Origin: Candidatus Gastranaerophilales bacterium
Lineage (GTDB): Bacteria; Cyanobacteriota; Vampirovibrionia; Gastranaerophilales; Gastranaerophilaceae
Direction: 5' to 3'
Length of the DNA stretch: 64,000 nucleotides
Assembly (NCBI GenBank): GCA_944323695.1
Contig: CALUTI010000001.1
Span: 124,001 to 188,000 of the forward strand
The notes under the pieces were generated by a model that was given only the letters and a program-made list of their open reading frames with translations, was not told the origin of the DNA and searched no databases. Made by a program: the position numbers and the translations under genes. Below, one piece after another: positions 53,537-62,236 of this stretch (within the stretch, counting starts at the first letter, position 1; each line of letters opens with the position of its first letter).

Positions 53537-54559
53537 TTATTCAATAACTTTAATCCAACCTTCAGGAGCTTCAATTCTGCCCATTTGAATGCCGGTTAAA
53601 GTATCATAAAGTTTCTGTGTAATTACACCCATTCTGTCTTTTCCAGACGGAAGATAAATATGTTCCCCGTGGTTTACGATTTCGCCGACCGGTGAAAGCA
53701 CCGCAGCTGTCCCGCAAAGCGCGCATTCGGTAAAGTCTTTTAATTCTTCAACATGAATTTCTCTTTCTTCCGTTTTCAAGCCCAAATAATGTTCTGCAAC
53801 ATATAAAAGAGATCTGCGGGTAATAGACGGCAAAATAGTATTTGATTTAGGTGTTACAACAACATTATCCGGTGTAACAAATATAATATTAGCACCGCCT
53901 GTTTCCTCAACTTTTGTGCGAGTTGCAGAATCCAGATACATGTTTTCGTTGTACCCTTGCTTATGAGCATCAACTATAGCGTGCAAGCTCATTGCGTAGT
54001 TCAGACCTGCCTTAACATGTCCTGTGCCTCTCGGAGCTGCTCTGTCAAAATCAGGGACCCTTAAGGTGATAGGCTTGACACCGCCTTTAAAGTATGGTCC
54101 TACAGGTGTTGCAAATATTCTGAACTGATATTCATCAGCCGGTTTAACACCTATAACAGGGTTGCTGCCAAACATATAAGGTCTTAAATACAATGTCGCA
54201 CCCGTACCATACGGCGGAACCCAATCAATATTAGCTTTTACAACTTTTTCAACAGCTTCTACAAATTTATCTTCCGGATAAACAGGCATTTCTAATCTTT
54301 CACAGCTATCAGCCATTCTTTTTGCGTTCAAATCAGGTCTGAAACATACAACATGCCCGTCAACCGTTGTATATGCCTTTAAGCCTTCAAAACATGTCTG
54401 TGCATACTGCAGCACACCTGCACTTTCGTTCATTGTGATTTCCGAATCAGTTGAAAGCTCGCCTTCATCCCATTTGCCGTCTTTATAGTTTGATACAAAA
54501 CGGTAATCTGTTTTGATATAACCAAATCCTAAATTCTTCCAGTCAATATTTTTTTTCAT
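53537..54559 (-). CDS. ilvE: Branched-chain amino acid aminotransferase
   Basis: A 340-aa fold-type IV PLP enzyme that catalyses the last step of Leu, Ile and Val synthesis. The PLP Lys is in GHVKAGLNYA near 180; LDSATRTKVEETGGANI, PSITRRSLL and ECALCGTAAVLSPVG are typical of the long IlvE subgroup. The start has a good SD (aggaga). Monocistronic. Confidence 0.96.
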   Translation of the reverse strand: MKKNIDWKNLGFGYIKTDYRFVSNYKDGKWDEGELSTDSEITMNESAGVLQYAQTCFEGLKAYTTVDGHVVCFRPDLNAKRMADSCERLEMPVYPEDKFVEAVEKVVKANIDWVPPYGTGATLYLRPYMFGSNPVIGVKPADEYQFRIFATPVGPYFKGGVKPITLRVPDFDRAAPRGTGHVKAGLNYAMSLHAIVDAHKQGYNENMYLDSATRTKVEETGGANIIFVTPDNVVVTPKSNTILPSITRRSLLYVAEHYLGLKTEEREIHVEELKDFTECALCGTAAVLSPVGEIVNHGEHIYLPSGKDRMGVITQKLYDTLTGIQMGRIEAPEGWIKVIE

Positions 54560-54614
54560 AATCTTCTCTCCTATTAGTTTTTTATCACATAAATACTTAC
54601 ATGTCGAGAAAAGA

Positions 54615-55511
54615 TTACAAAATATTCAACTCTTTACAATAAATATTAAAAAAATGACTTTTTAAACAATCAAGAATAGTTTCAGCATATTCATCATGTT
54701 TTCCGTAAAAAATGTGCGAAGCCTCAGGCACAACAATGACCTGATTTTTTTCAGGGAATTTACAATAAGAATTAATCTTTTCCATAAAAGCTTTAGGATC
54801 TTTGCCGCCCATACTGTCTTTTGAACCTATTATAAAAGAGCCGGGAATTTTTATTGAGGCAAGTGACATTGTTTCACCGTCACCGCTTAATACAGGACAG
54901 TTCTTGAGATTAAATGCGTTATAAAAGCTCAAAACAGTTTCCGCTGACATAGGAGAAAATCCGCCGAACAAATACGGCAAAATATCTTTTCCTCTGCCTT
55001 TATTTACAAATTCTTGTGCAAGTTCAAGACACTTATCTATATTTGGCATAACTTTCCACCAATAAGCCAAATCAACAGGCGCGCTTACTATAAAATAATC
55101 AACAAACTCATCGGAAGTATTCCCCAGATAATTAATTATTCTGTTTGAACCGAGCGAATGCCCGGCAAGAATTATATTTTTAAAACCAAGGTCTTTTGCA
55201 TATTTTACGTAAGCCTCTACATCTTCATAAGAAAAACTAAAATCGTCATAAACAACACCCGTGTACTTTTGCTTACCAGTTGAAAAATCAGAGTATGCAA
55301 TACACGAAAATGCATCCATAGCATGACCTGCAATAAATGCTATATTATTTGAACTTAAAAGTTCACCTGTCACAGGTAACAAATCATTCTGGAATACATT
55401 ACTGCAGATCCCTGACATCATTACGACAACAGTATCCATGGCATAACTATCTCCCCACATTGCACCTTTAAGTTCAATGCCTCTCGGGGTATTTACTCGT
55501 ATTATTTTCAT
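54615..55511 (-). CDS. Alpha/beta hydrolase
   Basis: A 298-aa hydrolase. The nucleophile Ser is in LAGHSLGSNR near 120, an Asp lies in IIGSKDSMGGKDP near 228 and the His in PEASHIFYGKHDEY near 268. No signal peptide. It resembles the DUF1749-type esterases. The substrate is unknown. Divergent from a LysR regulator that may control it. Confidence 0.88.
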   Translation of the reverse strand: MKIIRVNTPRGIELKGAMWGDSYAMDTVVVMMSGICSNVFQNDLLPVTGELLSSNNIAFIAGHAMDAFSCIAYSDFSTGKQKYTGVVYDDFSFSYEDVEAYVKYAKDLGFKNIILAGHSLGSNRIINYLGNTSDEFVDYFIVSAPVDLAYWWKVMPNIDKCLELAQEFVNKGRGKDILPYLFGGFSPMSAETVLSFYNAFNLKNCPVLSGDGETMSLASIKIPGSFIIGSKDSMGGKDPKAFMEKINSYCKFPEKNQVIVVPEASHIFYGKHDEYAETILDCLKSHFFNIYCKELNIL

Positions 55512-55593
55512 AAATTCTCCATTTTTCTATATATATTTATTATTTACCATTTTTTAAAAATAGCAAATACTTATATTAAATAACAATAAATGC

Positions 55594-55622
55594 TTGACAG
55601 GCATAGTTAAAAATTTTATAAT
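55594..55622 (+). promoter_or_regulatory. Perfect consensus promoter of the LysR gene
   Basis: TTGACA 55594-55599, 17-bp spacer, TATAAT 55617-55622, then 6 nt and the ATG at 55629. The predicted start base is the A of the start codon. Confidence 0.85.
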
Positions 55623-55628
55623 AAAAAT

Positions 55629-56531
55629 ATGGAATTACGTGTACTGAAATACTTTTTAACAGTTGCAAGAGAGGGCAGTATAACAGGAGCAGCAAACTCA
55701 CTTCACCTTACACAGCCTACACTTTCAAGACAATTAATGGATCTTGAAAAAGAACTCGGGCATAAATTATTAATCAGAGGAAAATCTAATATAACGCTGA
55801 CTTCTGAAGGGATAATGCTTAAGAAGCGTGCCGAAGAAATAATTGATATGGTTGAAAAAACAGAAGCTGAATTTGAAGCAATTAATGAAATAATTGGCGG
55901 AGATATCTATATTGGATGCGGCGAAACAGATTCAATGCGGCATATTGCAGAAATCATGAAAGAACTGCAATCCGAATATCCCGACATAAAATTTCATATC
56001 CATAGCGGCAATGCAGAAGACGTAACCGAAAAATTGGATAAAGGCTTACTGGATTTTGGTGTATTAATTCAACCAATTGATCTGTCAAAATATGATTATA
56101 TTTCATTGCCGGACAAAGATGTTTGGGGTGTAATTATGCGTAAAGACAGCCCATTAGCAGCTAAAAAGGTTATTAAACTGGATGATTTAATAGGTGTGCC
56201 TATTATAGCATCACGCCAAATGTCAAAAAAATATTCAGCTCAAAGCGGATTTTTAGACTGGTTTGGGGGAGAATTCGACAAATTAAATATTACTGCCACC
56301 TACAACCTTGTTTATAACGCGGCAATAATGGTGGAAGCAGGTCTTGGTTATGCAGTCACTCTTGACAAATTAATCAATACAAGCAGAAATAACAATTTGG
56401 TATTCAGACCACTTGAGCCCAAACTTGAATCCGGTCTTGATATTGTTTGGAAAAAGTATCAGGTATTTTCACCTGCAGCAAAACTATTTTTGGACAAACT
56501 GCAAAATAAATTCGGACAAAATAATTTGTGA
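55629..56531 (+). CDS. LysR family transcriptional regulator
   Basis: A 300-aa regulator with an N-terminal winged HTH (residues 1-60; FLTVAREGSITGAANSLHLT and QPTLSRQLMDLE) and a LysR substrate-binding domain (about 90-295). It is divergent from the hydrolase gene at 55511, its likely target. The mRNA is probably leaderless (TATAAT-N6-ATG). Confidence 0.95.
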   Translation: MELRVLKYFLTVAREGSITGAANSLHLTQPTLSRQLMDLEKELGHKLLIRGKSNITLTSEGIMLKKRAEEIIDMVEKTEAEFEAINEIIGGDIYIGCGETDSMRHIAEIMKELQSEYPDIKFHIHSGNAEDVTEKLDKGLLDFGVLIQPIDLSKYDYISLPDKDVWGVIMRKDSPLAAKKVIKLDDLIGVPIIASRQMSKKYSAQSGFLDWFGGEFDKLNITATYNLVYNAAIMVEAGLGYAVTLDKLINTSRNNNLVFRPLEPKLESGLDIVWKKYQVFSPAAKLFLDKLQNKFGQNNL

Positions 56532-56619
56532 TATAATTAGATAAGAAATAAGCACAATTTGATATTCACAAATATTTGAAAAATAATATCATTATAATGG
56601 TAGATTATCTGGAACTCAC

Positions 56620-57252
56620 ATGCTTGAAAATTATTTAACATATCTGGTATTTTTAAACAACAAATTAACAAAATTTTTCACATCCCAAAAACAATTTATT
56701 TTTTGCAAAAAAGGATGCGCAAGATGCTGTAAAAATGCAGAATTTCCTTATTCCGAGATAGAACTGAAATATCTTTTATACGGTTTTTTGCAGCTGGATA
56801 AAGAAACACAAAATAAAATAGAAGAGAATATAAAAAGAATAGTTGAAGAAAAAAGTAAATTTAAAGGAAGTACATTTTTATATGACTGCCCGTTTTTAAT
56901 AGATGACGTGTGTTCTGTATATGATTACCGCGGTATTGTATGTCGAACATTCGGACTTTTAACAAAAGGTATGGATGACAGAGTTAAAGTACCATTTTGT
57001 TGTTACCAGGGTTTAAACTACTCTAATATTCTTAATAAAAAAACTAAAAAACTTTCTCAAGCCAAAATAAAAAAACTTAAACTTGTTGATGAACCATTAG
57101 GGTTCAATATCAGCTACCAATTTTTGACAGATCCTGATTTTGAAAACAGCTTTGGTTTTAAATTTGGGGAAAAACGTCCAATGATAGACTGGTTCTACGA
57201 TATGAATGATAATGTTCAGGAAGCTGCTGCCGCGCATACAAATCAATCATAA
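56620..57252 (+). CDS. YkgJ family cysteine cluster protein
   Basis: A 210-aa protein with the CxxCC...C...C pattern: KGCARCCKNAEFPYS near 33, then DCPFLIDDVCSVYDYRGIVC near 89 and RTFG. The family is thought to bind a metal or Fe-S cluster; function unknown. No SD is evident. Followed after 52 bp by the exported DUF1893-DUF362 protein. Confidence 0.9.
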   Translation: MLENYLTYLVFLNNKLTKFFTSQKQFIFCKKGCARCCKNAEFPYSEIELKYLLYGFLQLDKETQNKIEENIKRIVEEKSKFKGSTFLYDCPFLIDDVCSVYDYRGIVCRTFGLLTKGMDDRVKVPFCCYQGLNYSNILNKKTKKLSQAKIKKLKLVDEPLGFNISYQFLTDPDFENSFGFKFGEKRPMIDWFYDMNDNVQEAAAAHTNQS

Positions 57253-57304
57253 AATTTTGACAAAACTCTATTAAAATTTTAAACTTATTACAGGGGGTAT
57301 TAGT

Positions 57305-58651
57305 ATGAAAAAATTTATAAAGTTAGTTTTATCATTTATTTTAATTGTCCCGCTGATATTTACAACTGCTTACGGAAACGGGCTGTCTAAAGAAACTAAA
57401 AATATGCTTATTGAAAAATTAGCGGAGTCCTCACTTGTTATCTATAGAGACGGACAAACTCAAACATATACAGAGCATAATCTGGATCCGCTGTTGAAAT
57501 ATCTTGATGATAATACGTTTGAAGGCACATACGCTTTTGATAAAACAGTCGGCAGAGCCGCAGCTTATTTATACGTTTATGGCAATGCAGATTACGTATA
57601 TGCGGACACTCTCTCCAAGCCTGCCCGCAAAATCTTAAAAGACAACAATATTAAATACGAATACAAACATCTTGTAAATGAAATCCAAAATAAATCAAAA
57701 ACAGGTATGTGTCCGTTTGAAGAATTAACCAAAAATGCGGCTAATCCAGCTCAGGCTTATGGACTTATTTATAAAAAAATGCATCCCGATACGGCTATAG
57801 TTTATTTTACACCGGATATTACACCGGAAAATCTTGTTAATATCTACGAAACAACAGGGAAAAAACTCACCGGCAATGTCGCCGTAAAACTTCACTCCGG
57901 AGAACCCGGCGGACATAACTTTTTACAGCCGGACTTTGTAAAACCTCTTGTTGATCACGTAAACGGTACTATTGTAGAATGTAATACCGCATACGAAGGC
58001 AGACGAACAACTACGGAAGAACATCTTAAGGTAATGACCGAACACGGATTTGATAAAATTGCAAAAGTTGATATTATGGATTCCGAAGGTCAAATGGAAA
58101 TTCCTGTCTTTGGCTACAAACAAATCAAAATCAATTATGTAGGTACTCACTTAAGAAATTATGATTCTATGCTGGTTCTATCTCATTTTAAAGGTCACCA
58201 GATGGGCGGTTTTGGCGGAGCACTAAAAAATCTTTCAATAGGCGTCGCATCTTCTTATGGCAAAGCATATATCCATGGTGCCGGAAAACCTGAAAACATG
58301 TGGACATGTGAGCAGGATAAATTCCTTGAATCAATGGCAGATGCGGATAAATCAGTTATTGATTATTTAAAAGGAAATCTTACATATATAAACGTTATGA
58401 GGAGAATGTCCATTGACTGTGACTGCAACAATAACCCTGCAGAACCAGAAATTGCCGATATAGGAATTTTATCCTCAACAGATCCGGTTGCACTTGATCA
58501 GGCTTGTGTTGATTTAATATACAATTCAAAAGATCCCGGGAAAGCCTCACTAATTAAGCGTATGGAAGAGAAGCACGGCATCCATACTGTTGAAGCTGCT
58601 GCTGATTTGGGTATAGGAACACGTAATTACAAATTAATCCAAATGAAATAA
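57305..58651 (+). CDS. Exported DUF1893-DUF362 fusion protein
   Basis: A 448-aa protein. The signal peptide covers residues 1-24. Residues of about 28-135 match the DUF1893 pattern (SSLVIYRDGQTQTYTE, KTVGRAAAYLYVYG, then CPFEELTKN). Residues of about 150-440 match DUF362, a domain often linked with Fe-S centres (KLHSGEPGGHNFLQPDFVKP, SHFKGHQMGGFGGALKNLSI). Cys near 380 (DCDCNNNP) may bind metal. SD aggggg is strong. The order signal-DUF1893-DUF362 is unusual because both domains are normally cytosolic. Confidence 0.82.
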   Translation: MKKFIKLVLSFILIVPLIFTTAYGNGLSKETKNMLIEKLAESSLVIYRDGQTQTYTEHNLDPLLKYLDDNTFEGTYAFDKTVGRAAAYLYVYGNADYVYADTLSKPARKILKDNNIKYEYKHLVNEIQNKSKTGMCPFEELTKNAANPAQAYGLIYKKMHPDTAIVYFTPDITPENLVNIYETTGKKLTGNVAVKLHSGEPGGHNFLQPDFVKPLVDHVNGTIVECNTAYEGRRTTTEEHLKVMTEHGFDKIAKVDIMDSEGQMEIPVFGYKQIKINYVGTHLRNYDSMLVLSHFKGHQMGGFGGALKNLSIGVASSYGKAYIHGAGKPENMWTCEQDKFLESMADADKSVIDYLKGNLTYINVMRRMSIDCDCNNNPAEPEIADIGILSSTDPVALDQACVDLIYNSKDPGKASLIKRMEEKHGIHTVEAAADLGIGTRNYKLIQMK

Positions 58652-58652
58652 A

Positions 58653-59594
58653 TTATACACAGTAAAGAAGTACATTATTATAGTGTACTTCTTTTACTAT
58701 ATCCAGAACTTTATTTATAAAATTCTTATAAGCCTGTCTGTCAGCTTCACCTGACAAAATAATATCAGCATTATTAACCGTCGGATAGATATGAATTTTC
58801 GCTTTATCGGATGCATTTTTGTAAACATCATCAACGGAAGAGCCCAAATCACGTTCTGCAGCACGTCTGTAGAAGCGTTCTTTTTGAACTTCTGTTGACA
58901 CATCAACATAAATTTTGAAATCAAAAGCGTCAACGACATCTTCCGTTAAAGTAAACAGCCCTTCGGAAATAATAATCTTTGAAGGTTTTGCAAGAGTAAC
59001 ATTATCTTCTCTTTTGGCAGTGCCTGACATATCATATTTGGGAAGATAAACATTTTCCCCACCCAAAAGTGCCTGTATATGCTCTTTCATCAACGAAAGT
59101 TCCAATGCCTGCGGAATATCAAGATCATAATGCTTTGCAAATTCCGCAAAACTTCCGGCAGCCTTTACCATATCAGATCTGTCATAATAATAATCGTCTG
59201 TGTTAATTCTTGTAATCAAATCAGATATACCAAATTCAATAGCAAAAGCCTCAAGGGTATTTATAATATCATAAGCAATTGTTGATTTGCCGCTTGCAGT
59301 TTCACCGGCAATACCGATTGAACAGGAACGTTTTGTAATACCGGTCAAAAACATTGCCATTTTATGAATTACATTAGATGACACACTCTTAAAAATAGAA
59401 TTTTCAGATTCCATTTCGTCTTTAAAAACCTTTGCCAATCTTTTTTCAATAAAATAAAAAGAATTATTAATACCTCTATCCATATAGGATATTTTCTTGT
59501 CAGATTTAAAGGTTTTAGTAATAGTATTTTGCAATTTTTCAAACCTCTTTTCAGCTTTATACCAATAAACCACAAACAAAGTCAAATTTGTCAA
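58653..59594 (-). CDS. Uridine kinase-like P-loop protein
   Basis: A 313-aa protein of the uridine kinase/phosphoribulokinase family. Walker A GIAGETASGKSTIAYDI is near 93-109, DDYYYDRSD near 131, PKYDMSGTAKRED near 183 and IISEGLFTL near 208. The N-terminal 90 residues are helical and unlike typical Udk. The first candidate start is TTG at 59594; the ATG at 59483 (MDRGINN) is an alternative. The real substrate may differ from uridine. Confidence 0.85.
   Translation of the reverse strand: MTNLTLFVVYWYKAEKRFEKLQNTITKTFKSDKKISYMDRGINNSFYFIEKRLAKVFKDEMESENSIFKSVSSNVIHKMAMFLTGITKRSCSIGIAGETASGKSTIAYDIINTLEAFAIEFGISDLITRINTDDYYYDRSDMVKAAGSFAEFAKHYDLDIPQALELSLMKEHIQALLGGENVYLPKYDMSGTAKREDNVTLAKPSKIIISEGLFTLTEDVVDAFDFKIYVDVSTEVQKERFYRRAAERDLGSSVDDVYKNASDKAKIHIYPTVNNADIILSGEADRQAYKNFINKVLDIVKEVHYNNVLLYCV
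58661..58697 (+). terminator. Terminator of the DUF362 gene
   Basis: gtaaagaagtaca pairs with tgtacttcttttac (one extra base) across an A/T loop, ending in a short T-run. It overlaps the 3' end of the convergent kinase gene. Confidence 0.65.
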
Positions 59595-59980
59595 AAATGT
59601 TACAAAATTTTCAAAATTCTTTACAGCTTACATATTGCTATTAATAAATAATAGCAATATTCGTTCAAAATCGGTTTTATAACAAATATGGTCACAGTTA
59701 AAGAAAATTTTCCACAATTTTATTGTGTATTTTCACTTGCAATATTTACTGGTACGCGTTTAGAAGAATAATCTGCAATATGTATTGAAGATAACAATTT
59801 CAAAAAAATCAAATATTGATAACCAATCAGAACACATCAAACACAAATGATATTTATTCAGCAATAATGAGCAACAGAAATATAACGCAAAAGATGCAAT
59901 AGAAAAAAATATTTTGTGAGCATTTAAGAAATTAAGAGGGACGTCCCAAAAAAATAAAAAGCTCGAAAGCCTTTTAAAAA
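59595..59980. other. 386-bp intergenic region with one perfect hairpin
   Basis: AT-rich, no credible ORF. An 11-bp perfect inverted repeat ATATTGCTATT / AATAGCAATAT with a 7-nt loop lies at 59632-59660, about 40 bp upstream of the kinase start on the minus strand. TTGACA occurs on the minus strand near 59589. Nothing else is recognised; the right end is the region 3' of tRNA-Ser. Confidence 0.6.
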
Positions 59981-60070
59981 CGGAGCAAGAGGGATTTGAA
60001 CCCTCGAGGCAGGTTAGACCCACCTAACACCTTAGCAGGGTGCCGCCTTCAGCCACTCGGCCATTACTCC
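59981..60070 (-). tRNA. tRNA-Ser (GCT)
   Basis: On the minus strand: acceptor GGAGTAA with TTGCTCC, anticodon loop CTGCTAA (anticodon GCT) on stem CACC/GGTG, long variable arm as in class II tRNA, T-arm with GGTTCAAATCC, discriminator G. 90 nt. Confidence 0.96.
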
Positions 60071-60174
60071 GCACCATGTATTATCTATAAGACAAGTATA
60101 GCATAAATATTTTTTTTTGAAAGAGGTTAAAAATTATTTTTTAGTTTATAATAGTGTATATAGGAGAGAAAATT

Positions 60175-60948
60175 ATGACAATAAAAATTGCAGACAAAGA
60201 ATTTACTTCAAGATTAATGGTTGGAACAGGGAAATTTGATGATTTTGAAACAATGGAAAAAGCGCATAGAGCAAGCGGAGCCGAAATTGTTACCGTTGCA
60301 ATAAGACGTGTTGATATGAAAGCCCCCGGACATGTCGGCTTGATGGATCATATTGATCTTAATAAATACTGGCTTTTACCAAATACAGCAGGCTGTGCGA
60401 CCGCAGAAGAAGCAATTCGTGTTGCAAGACTTTCAAAAGCTATGGGTATAAATAACTGGATTAAGTTGGAAGTTATTCCGGATCCAACATATTTAATGCC
60501 TGACCCGATTGCGACTTTAGAAGCTGCAAATGTTCTTGTTGATGAAGGCTTCACAGTATTGCCATATATAAATGCAGACCCGATTTTAGCAAAAAGGCTT
60601 GAAGAAATCGGCTGTGCGACAATTATGCCTCTGGCATCTCCTATAGGCTCAGGTCAGGGAGTAAAAACACTTGAAAATATTAAAATTATTATTGAACAGG
60701 CAAATGTTCCTGTTGTAGTTGACGCAGGAATAGGTGTTCCGTCTGATGCCGCAACCGTTATGGAATGCGGTGCCGATTTTTGTCTGATAAATACCGCTAT
60801 TGCAAAAGCAAAAGATCCCGTTAAAATGGCAGAAGCGTTTAAATACGGTGTAATGGCAGGACGTGCGGCATACGAAGCAGGCAGAATGCCTAAAAAAGAA
60901 ATTGCCTCAGCATCTTCACCGCTTGTTGGTGTTGTAGGTAAAAATTAA
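60175..60948 (+). CDS. thiG: Thiazole synthase
   Basis: A 257-aa TIM-barrel enzyme that makes the thiazole phosphate of thiamine from DXP, dehydroglycine and the ThiS thiocarboxylate. It starts [20 protein letters not shown], with the catalytic Lys region [20 protein letters not shown] near 100, and ends [13 protein letters not shown] use the inner ATG (SD aggagaga), not the upstream GTG that covers the SD. thiS, thiF and thiH are not nearby. No TPP riboswitch is seen upstream. Confidence 0.95.
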   Translation: MTIKIADKEFTSRLMVGTGKFDDFETMEKAHRASGAEIVTVAIRRVDMKAPGHVGLMDHIDLNKYWLLPNTAGCATAEEAIRVARLSKAMGINNWIKLEVIPDPTYLMPDPIATLEAANVLVDEGFTVLPYINADPILAKRLEEIGCATIMPLASPIGSGQGVKTLENIKIIIEQANVPVVVDAGIGVPSDAATVMECGADFCLINTAIAKAKDPVKMAEAFKYGVMAGRAAYEAGRMPKKEIASASSPLVGVVGKN

Positions 60949-60963
60949 CGAAAGGTTTATAAT

Positions 60964-61479
60964 ATGATAGAAATGAAAGTTATGGGCATAGCCCTTGATA
61001 CAAGAACAGGTTCCCCTATAGTTGTCTTGCATGATAAAGACAACCGCAAGGCTTTGCCTATCTGGATTGGTTCAGCAGAAGCCAGCGCAATTATAAGAAA
61101 GATTGAAAATCTTACTGTGGCACGTCCAATGACTCATGACCTTATAATAAATATTATTGAAAAAACCGGTTACACACTTGATAGAGTCGAAATTAACGAT
61201 GTGGAAAAAGAAACTTATTTTGCAACATTATTTTTAAAAGACGATAATGACAACTTTATTGAAATAGATTCACGCCCGTCCGACGCGATTGCTATTGCAA
61301 TAAGAGTTGATGCGCCTATCTTTGTAACGGCAAATGTTCTTTCTAACGGTTCGGTTTCTACCGATACCGCAAAAGACGAAGAAGAAGCTCAGGAGTTCAA
61401 AAACTTTATCCAAAGCATTAAGCCGTCAGATTTTGCTAAACTAATGAAAGACAACGAACGTCACGAAAGCGATCAGTAA
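60964..61479 (+). CDS. Bifunctional nuclease family protein (DUF151)
   Basis: A 171-aa protein of the BFN/DUF151 family: VVLHDKDNRKALPIWIGSAE near 20 and SRPSDAIAIAIRVDAPIFV near 102. Plant and bacterial members are reported to have RNase/DNase activity. SD aaagg. It follows thiG by 15 bp, so the two are co-transcribed. The C-terminus is a short acidic helix. Confidence 0.92.
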   Translation: MIEMKVMGIALDTRTGSPIVVLHDKDNRKALPIWIGSAEASAIIRKIENLTVARPMTHDLIINIIEKTGYTLDRVEINDVEKETYFATLFLKDDNDNFIEIDSRPSDAIAIAIRVDAPIFVTANVLSNGSVSTDTAKDEEEAQEFKNFIQSIKPSDFAKLMKDNERHESDQ

Positions 61480-61480
61480 A

Positions 61481-61672
61481 TTAAACCAGTAAATCTAATT
61501 TGTTCGCAAAAGGTGTACTGCATAATTCTGTACTGCTCATTGCAGGATGTAATTCTCTGTCTTTTACTGAATTAACACCTGATGCCGCACCCCTGTCAAA
61601 ATGTGCCTGTGCAAATTTTATGTTATTAACGCTGTATAAATTCCCGATTTTTGATAGTGCATTAATTGCCAT
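61481..61672 (-). CDS. 63-aa orphan protein
   Basis: A small soluble protein (MAINALSKIGNLYSVNNIKF onward; Ser/Asn-rich, one Cys). Minus-strand TATAAT about 25 nt and TTTACA about 47 nt upstream of the ATG form a good promoter with a 16-bp spacer, and gggga lies before the start. It is convergent with the BFN gene by 1 bp. The head resembles those of other orphan proteins here in composition. No family recognised. Confidence 0.55.
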   Translation of the reverse strand: MAINALSKIGNLYSVNNIKFAQAHFDRGAASGVNSVKDRELHPAMSSTELCSTPFANKLDLLV

Positions 61673-61747
61673 ATTAAATCCCCAATTTTTCCCTATATTA
61701 TAATAAAGTAATCGGGGATGTAAAAATTGCCTGAATGTAAAGAAATA

Positions 61748-61909
61748 TTACATCAGAAAAAAGTTTTTTTGATAGTTAAAATTATAGATTGGTTTTGCAG
61801 GGCTAAACTTTGGTATAAAAACCCCTAACTGCTCCTCTTCTTCTTTTTTAAAACCGCATAAGCCTATTACTCTGTCCTCATCTTTAAACAGTTTTTTTAT
61901 AAATTCCAT
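61748..61909 (-). CDS. 53-aa orphan protein
   Basis: ATG at 61907-61909 with a good SD (agaaggtga). The product begins MEFIKKLFKDEDRVIGLCGF, has a KKEEEEQ acidic-basic stretch and ends YQKNFFLM. No signal peptide or membrane helix. It is divergent from the DUF1858 gene and lies upstream of the 63-aa gene on the same strand. Function unknown. Confidence 0.6.
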   Translation of the reverse strand: MEFIKKLFKDEDRVIGLCGFKKEEEEQLGVFIPKFSPAKPIYNFNYQKNFFLM

Positions 61910-61983
61910 ATATTCACCTTCTTTTTTTAGTGTATAATGTTATTAATAATGAACTTTAAAAAGTCAAATAAGGAGAAAAAATT

Positions 61984-62187
61984 ATGGCACAAAAAGTAAC
62001 AAAAGAAATGAACATTATGGATATAGTTCAAGCTTATCCTCAAAGCATAGAAATCTTCCAAAAATACGGATTAGGCTGCATAGGCTGCGCCGCTGCCCGT
62101 TTTGAAAATCTTGAAGCAGGCGCAAAAGTTCACGGTTTTGACCCTGATGCTATGGTTGCAGATATCAATGCTTTGATTGAAGAATAA
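61984..62187 (+). CDS. DUF1858 domain protein
   Basis: A 67-aa protein: MNIMDIVQAYPQSIEIFQKY, then LGCIGCAAARFENLEAGAKV. The CxxC follows the usual DUF1858 order. These small proteins are often linked with hybrid-cluster or disulfide chemistry; function unproven. SD aaggaga. It ends in a strong bidirectional terminator. Confidence 0.92.
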   Translation: MAQKVTKEMNIMDIVQAYPQSIEIFQKYGLGCIGCAAARFENLEAGAKVHGFDPDAMVADINALIEE

Positions 62188-62201
62188 TTTTTCAATCTAA
62201 T

Positions 62202-62236
62202 AAAAAAAGAGGTTCAAATGAACCTCTTTTTTTTTA
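62202..62236. terminator. Bidirectional terminator between DUF1858 and the membrane-protein gene
   Basis: aaaaaaagaggttca / tgaacctcttttttt around a tiny loop. It covers the region between the two convergent genes and overlaps the stop of the second. Confidence 0.92.

Noticed and set aside
59595-59980. Replication origin
   Set aside because: AT-rich but no run of DnaA boxes and no dnaA/dnaN nearby.
60071-60174. TPP riboswitch before thiG
   Set aside because: The gap is too short and lacks the CTGAGA and ACCTGA-type core motifs.
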